64,000 nucleotides of DNA from Flaccisagitta enflata. Its lineage: Eukaryota > Chaetognatha > Sagittoidea > Aphragmophora. Under the pieces are notes generated by a model that worked only from the letters and a program-made list of their open reading frames with translations, had not been told where the DNA came from and did not search any database. The position numbers were made by a program, and so were the translations under genes. Location of the stretch: the NCBI GenBank assembly GCA_965153355.1, contig OZ231126.1, positions 105,710,001-105,774,000 of the forward strand, read 5' to 3'. Below, piece after piece: positions 63,871 to 64,000 of the stretch. The number at the start of each line of letters is the position of its first letter. Within the stretch, counting starts at the first letter, position 1.

Positions 63871-64000
63871 TTTTAGTCGCGTGCACGCGACTCTACACTT
63901 TGCCGTGTCGGTCGGTTGGTCGGTAGGTCGGTAGGTCGGTCCGTCCGTCACATTTTTGAAATTATGACTTTTCATGTTTTTTTAAGGTAATTTAAATTAC
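63871..64000 (+). repeat. Family C element, cut by window end
   Basis: TTTTAGTCGCGTGCACGCGA, CTCTACACTTTGCCGTGTC, a GGTTGGTCGGTAGGTCGG tract and CGTCACATTTTTG. Confidence 0.8.

Overview
This is nuclear DNA of a metazoan, probably a marine invertebrate. I cannot name the taxon. The evidence is spliced exons with phase-1 borders encoding extracellular modules (SRCR repeats and a six-cysteine module), non-LTR retrotransposons, many non-autonomous DNA transposons and long microsatellites. The window is gene-poor. Convincing host coding sequence covers about 3.1 kb, in one 2.9-kb exon and one 219-bp exon, both on the minus strand. Almost everything else is interspersed repeats.

Layout. 0-7.1 kb: a truncated repeat, a 24-bp minisatellite, unique AT-rich DNA, a possible last exon, and a long SRCR exon that carries one in-frame TAA. 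7.4-11.2 kb: a palindromic family A element and (TTG)n tracts. 12.7-17.0 kb: a full-length Jockey-like LINE with a 13-bp target duplication, a 2A-like N-terminal motif and a nested CR1-like fragment. 17-25 kb: short interspersed elements, two pogo-like MITEs of 176 bp each, and a 1.4-kb family C element. 25.8-28.2 kb: four palindromic elements in a row. 28.3-28.5 kb: the six-cysteine exon. 29-38 kb: palindromic MITEs, a ~330-bp diverged tandem array and more palindromic elements. 38-48 kb: mostly unique or simple-sequence DNA with a TA-flanked element. 48.6-56.3 kb: a family B element split by a 6.95-kb insertion. 56.4-60.1 kb: a chain of B-A-B-B elements. 61.4-63.3 kb: an 81-bp minisatellite split by a TA-flanked transposon.

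The most interesting object is the 6,949-bp insertion at 49,060-56,008. It splits a family B element, leaves a 5-bp CGCCG duplication, and ends in CACTATGG / CACAATGG. An unbroken, nearly identical B copy at 56,446-57,137 shows the empty site. GC-rich 5-bp duplications and CACWATG termini are hallmarks of Transib, the superfamily related to RAG1. Both ends also share a 9-bp block whose spacing from the heptamer differs by 10 bp, and the right end sits in a 91-bp tandem array that repeats the end. No transposase was recognised inside.

A second theme is a set of repeat families built alike: fixed ends around an internal minisatellite that is family-specific and can switch orientation. Families A and B have inverted hairpin-bearing ends and 20-21-bp arrays. 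Families C, D and E share AAACAAGGCC and CTAAAAA ends and a palindrome. Family X has 10-11-bp arrays. Several insertions are nested, and their duplications let the order of events be read. The two host exons could belong to one secreted or surface scavenger-receptor-like gene, but only strand and phase support that link.
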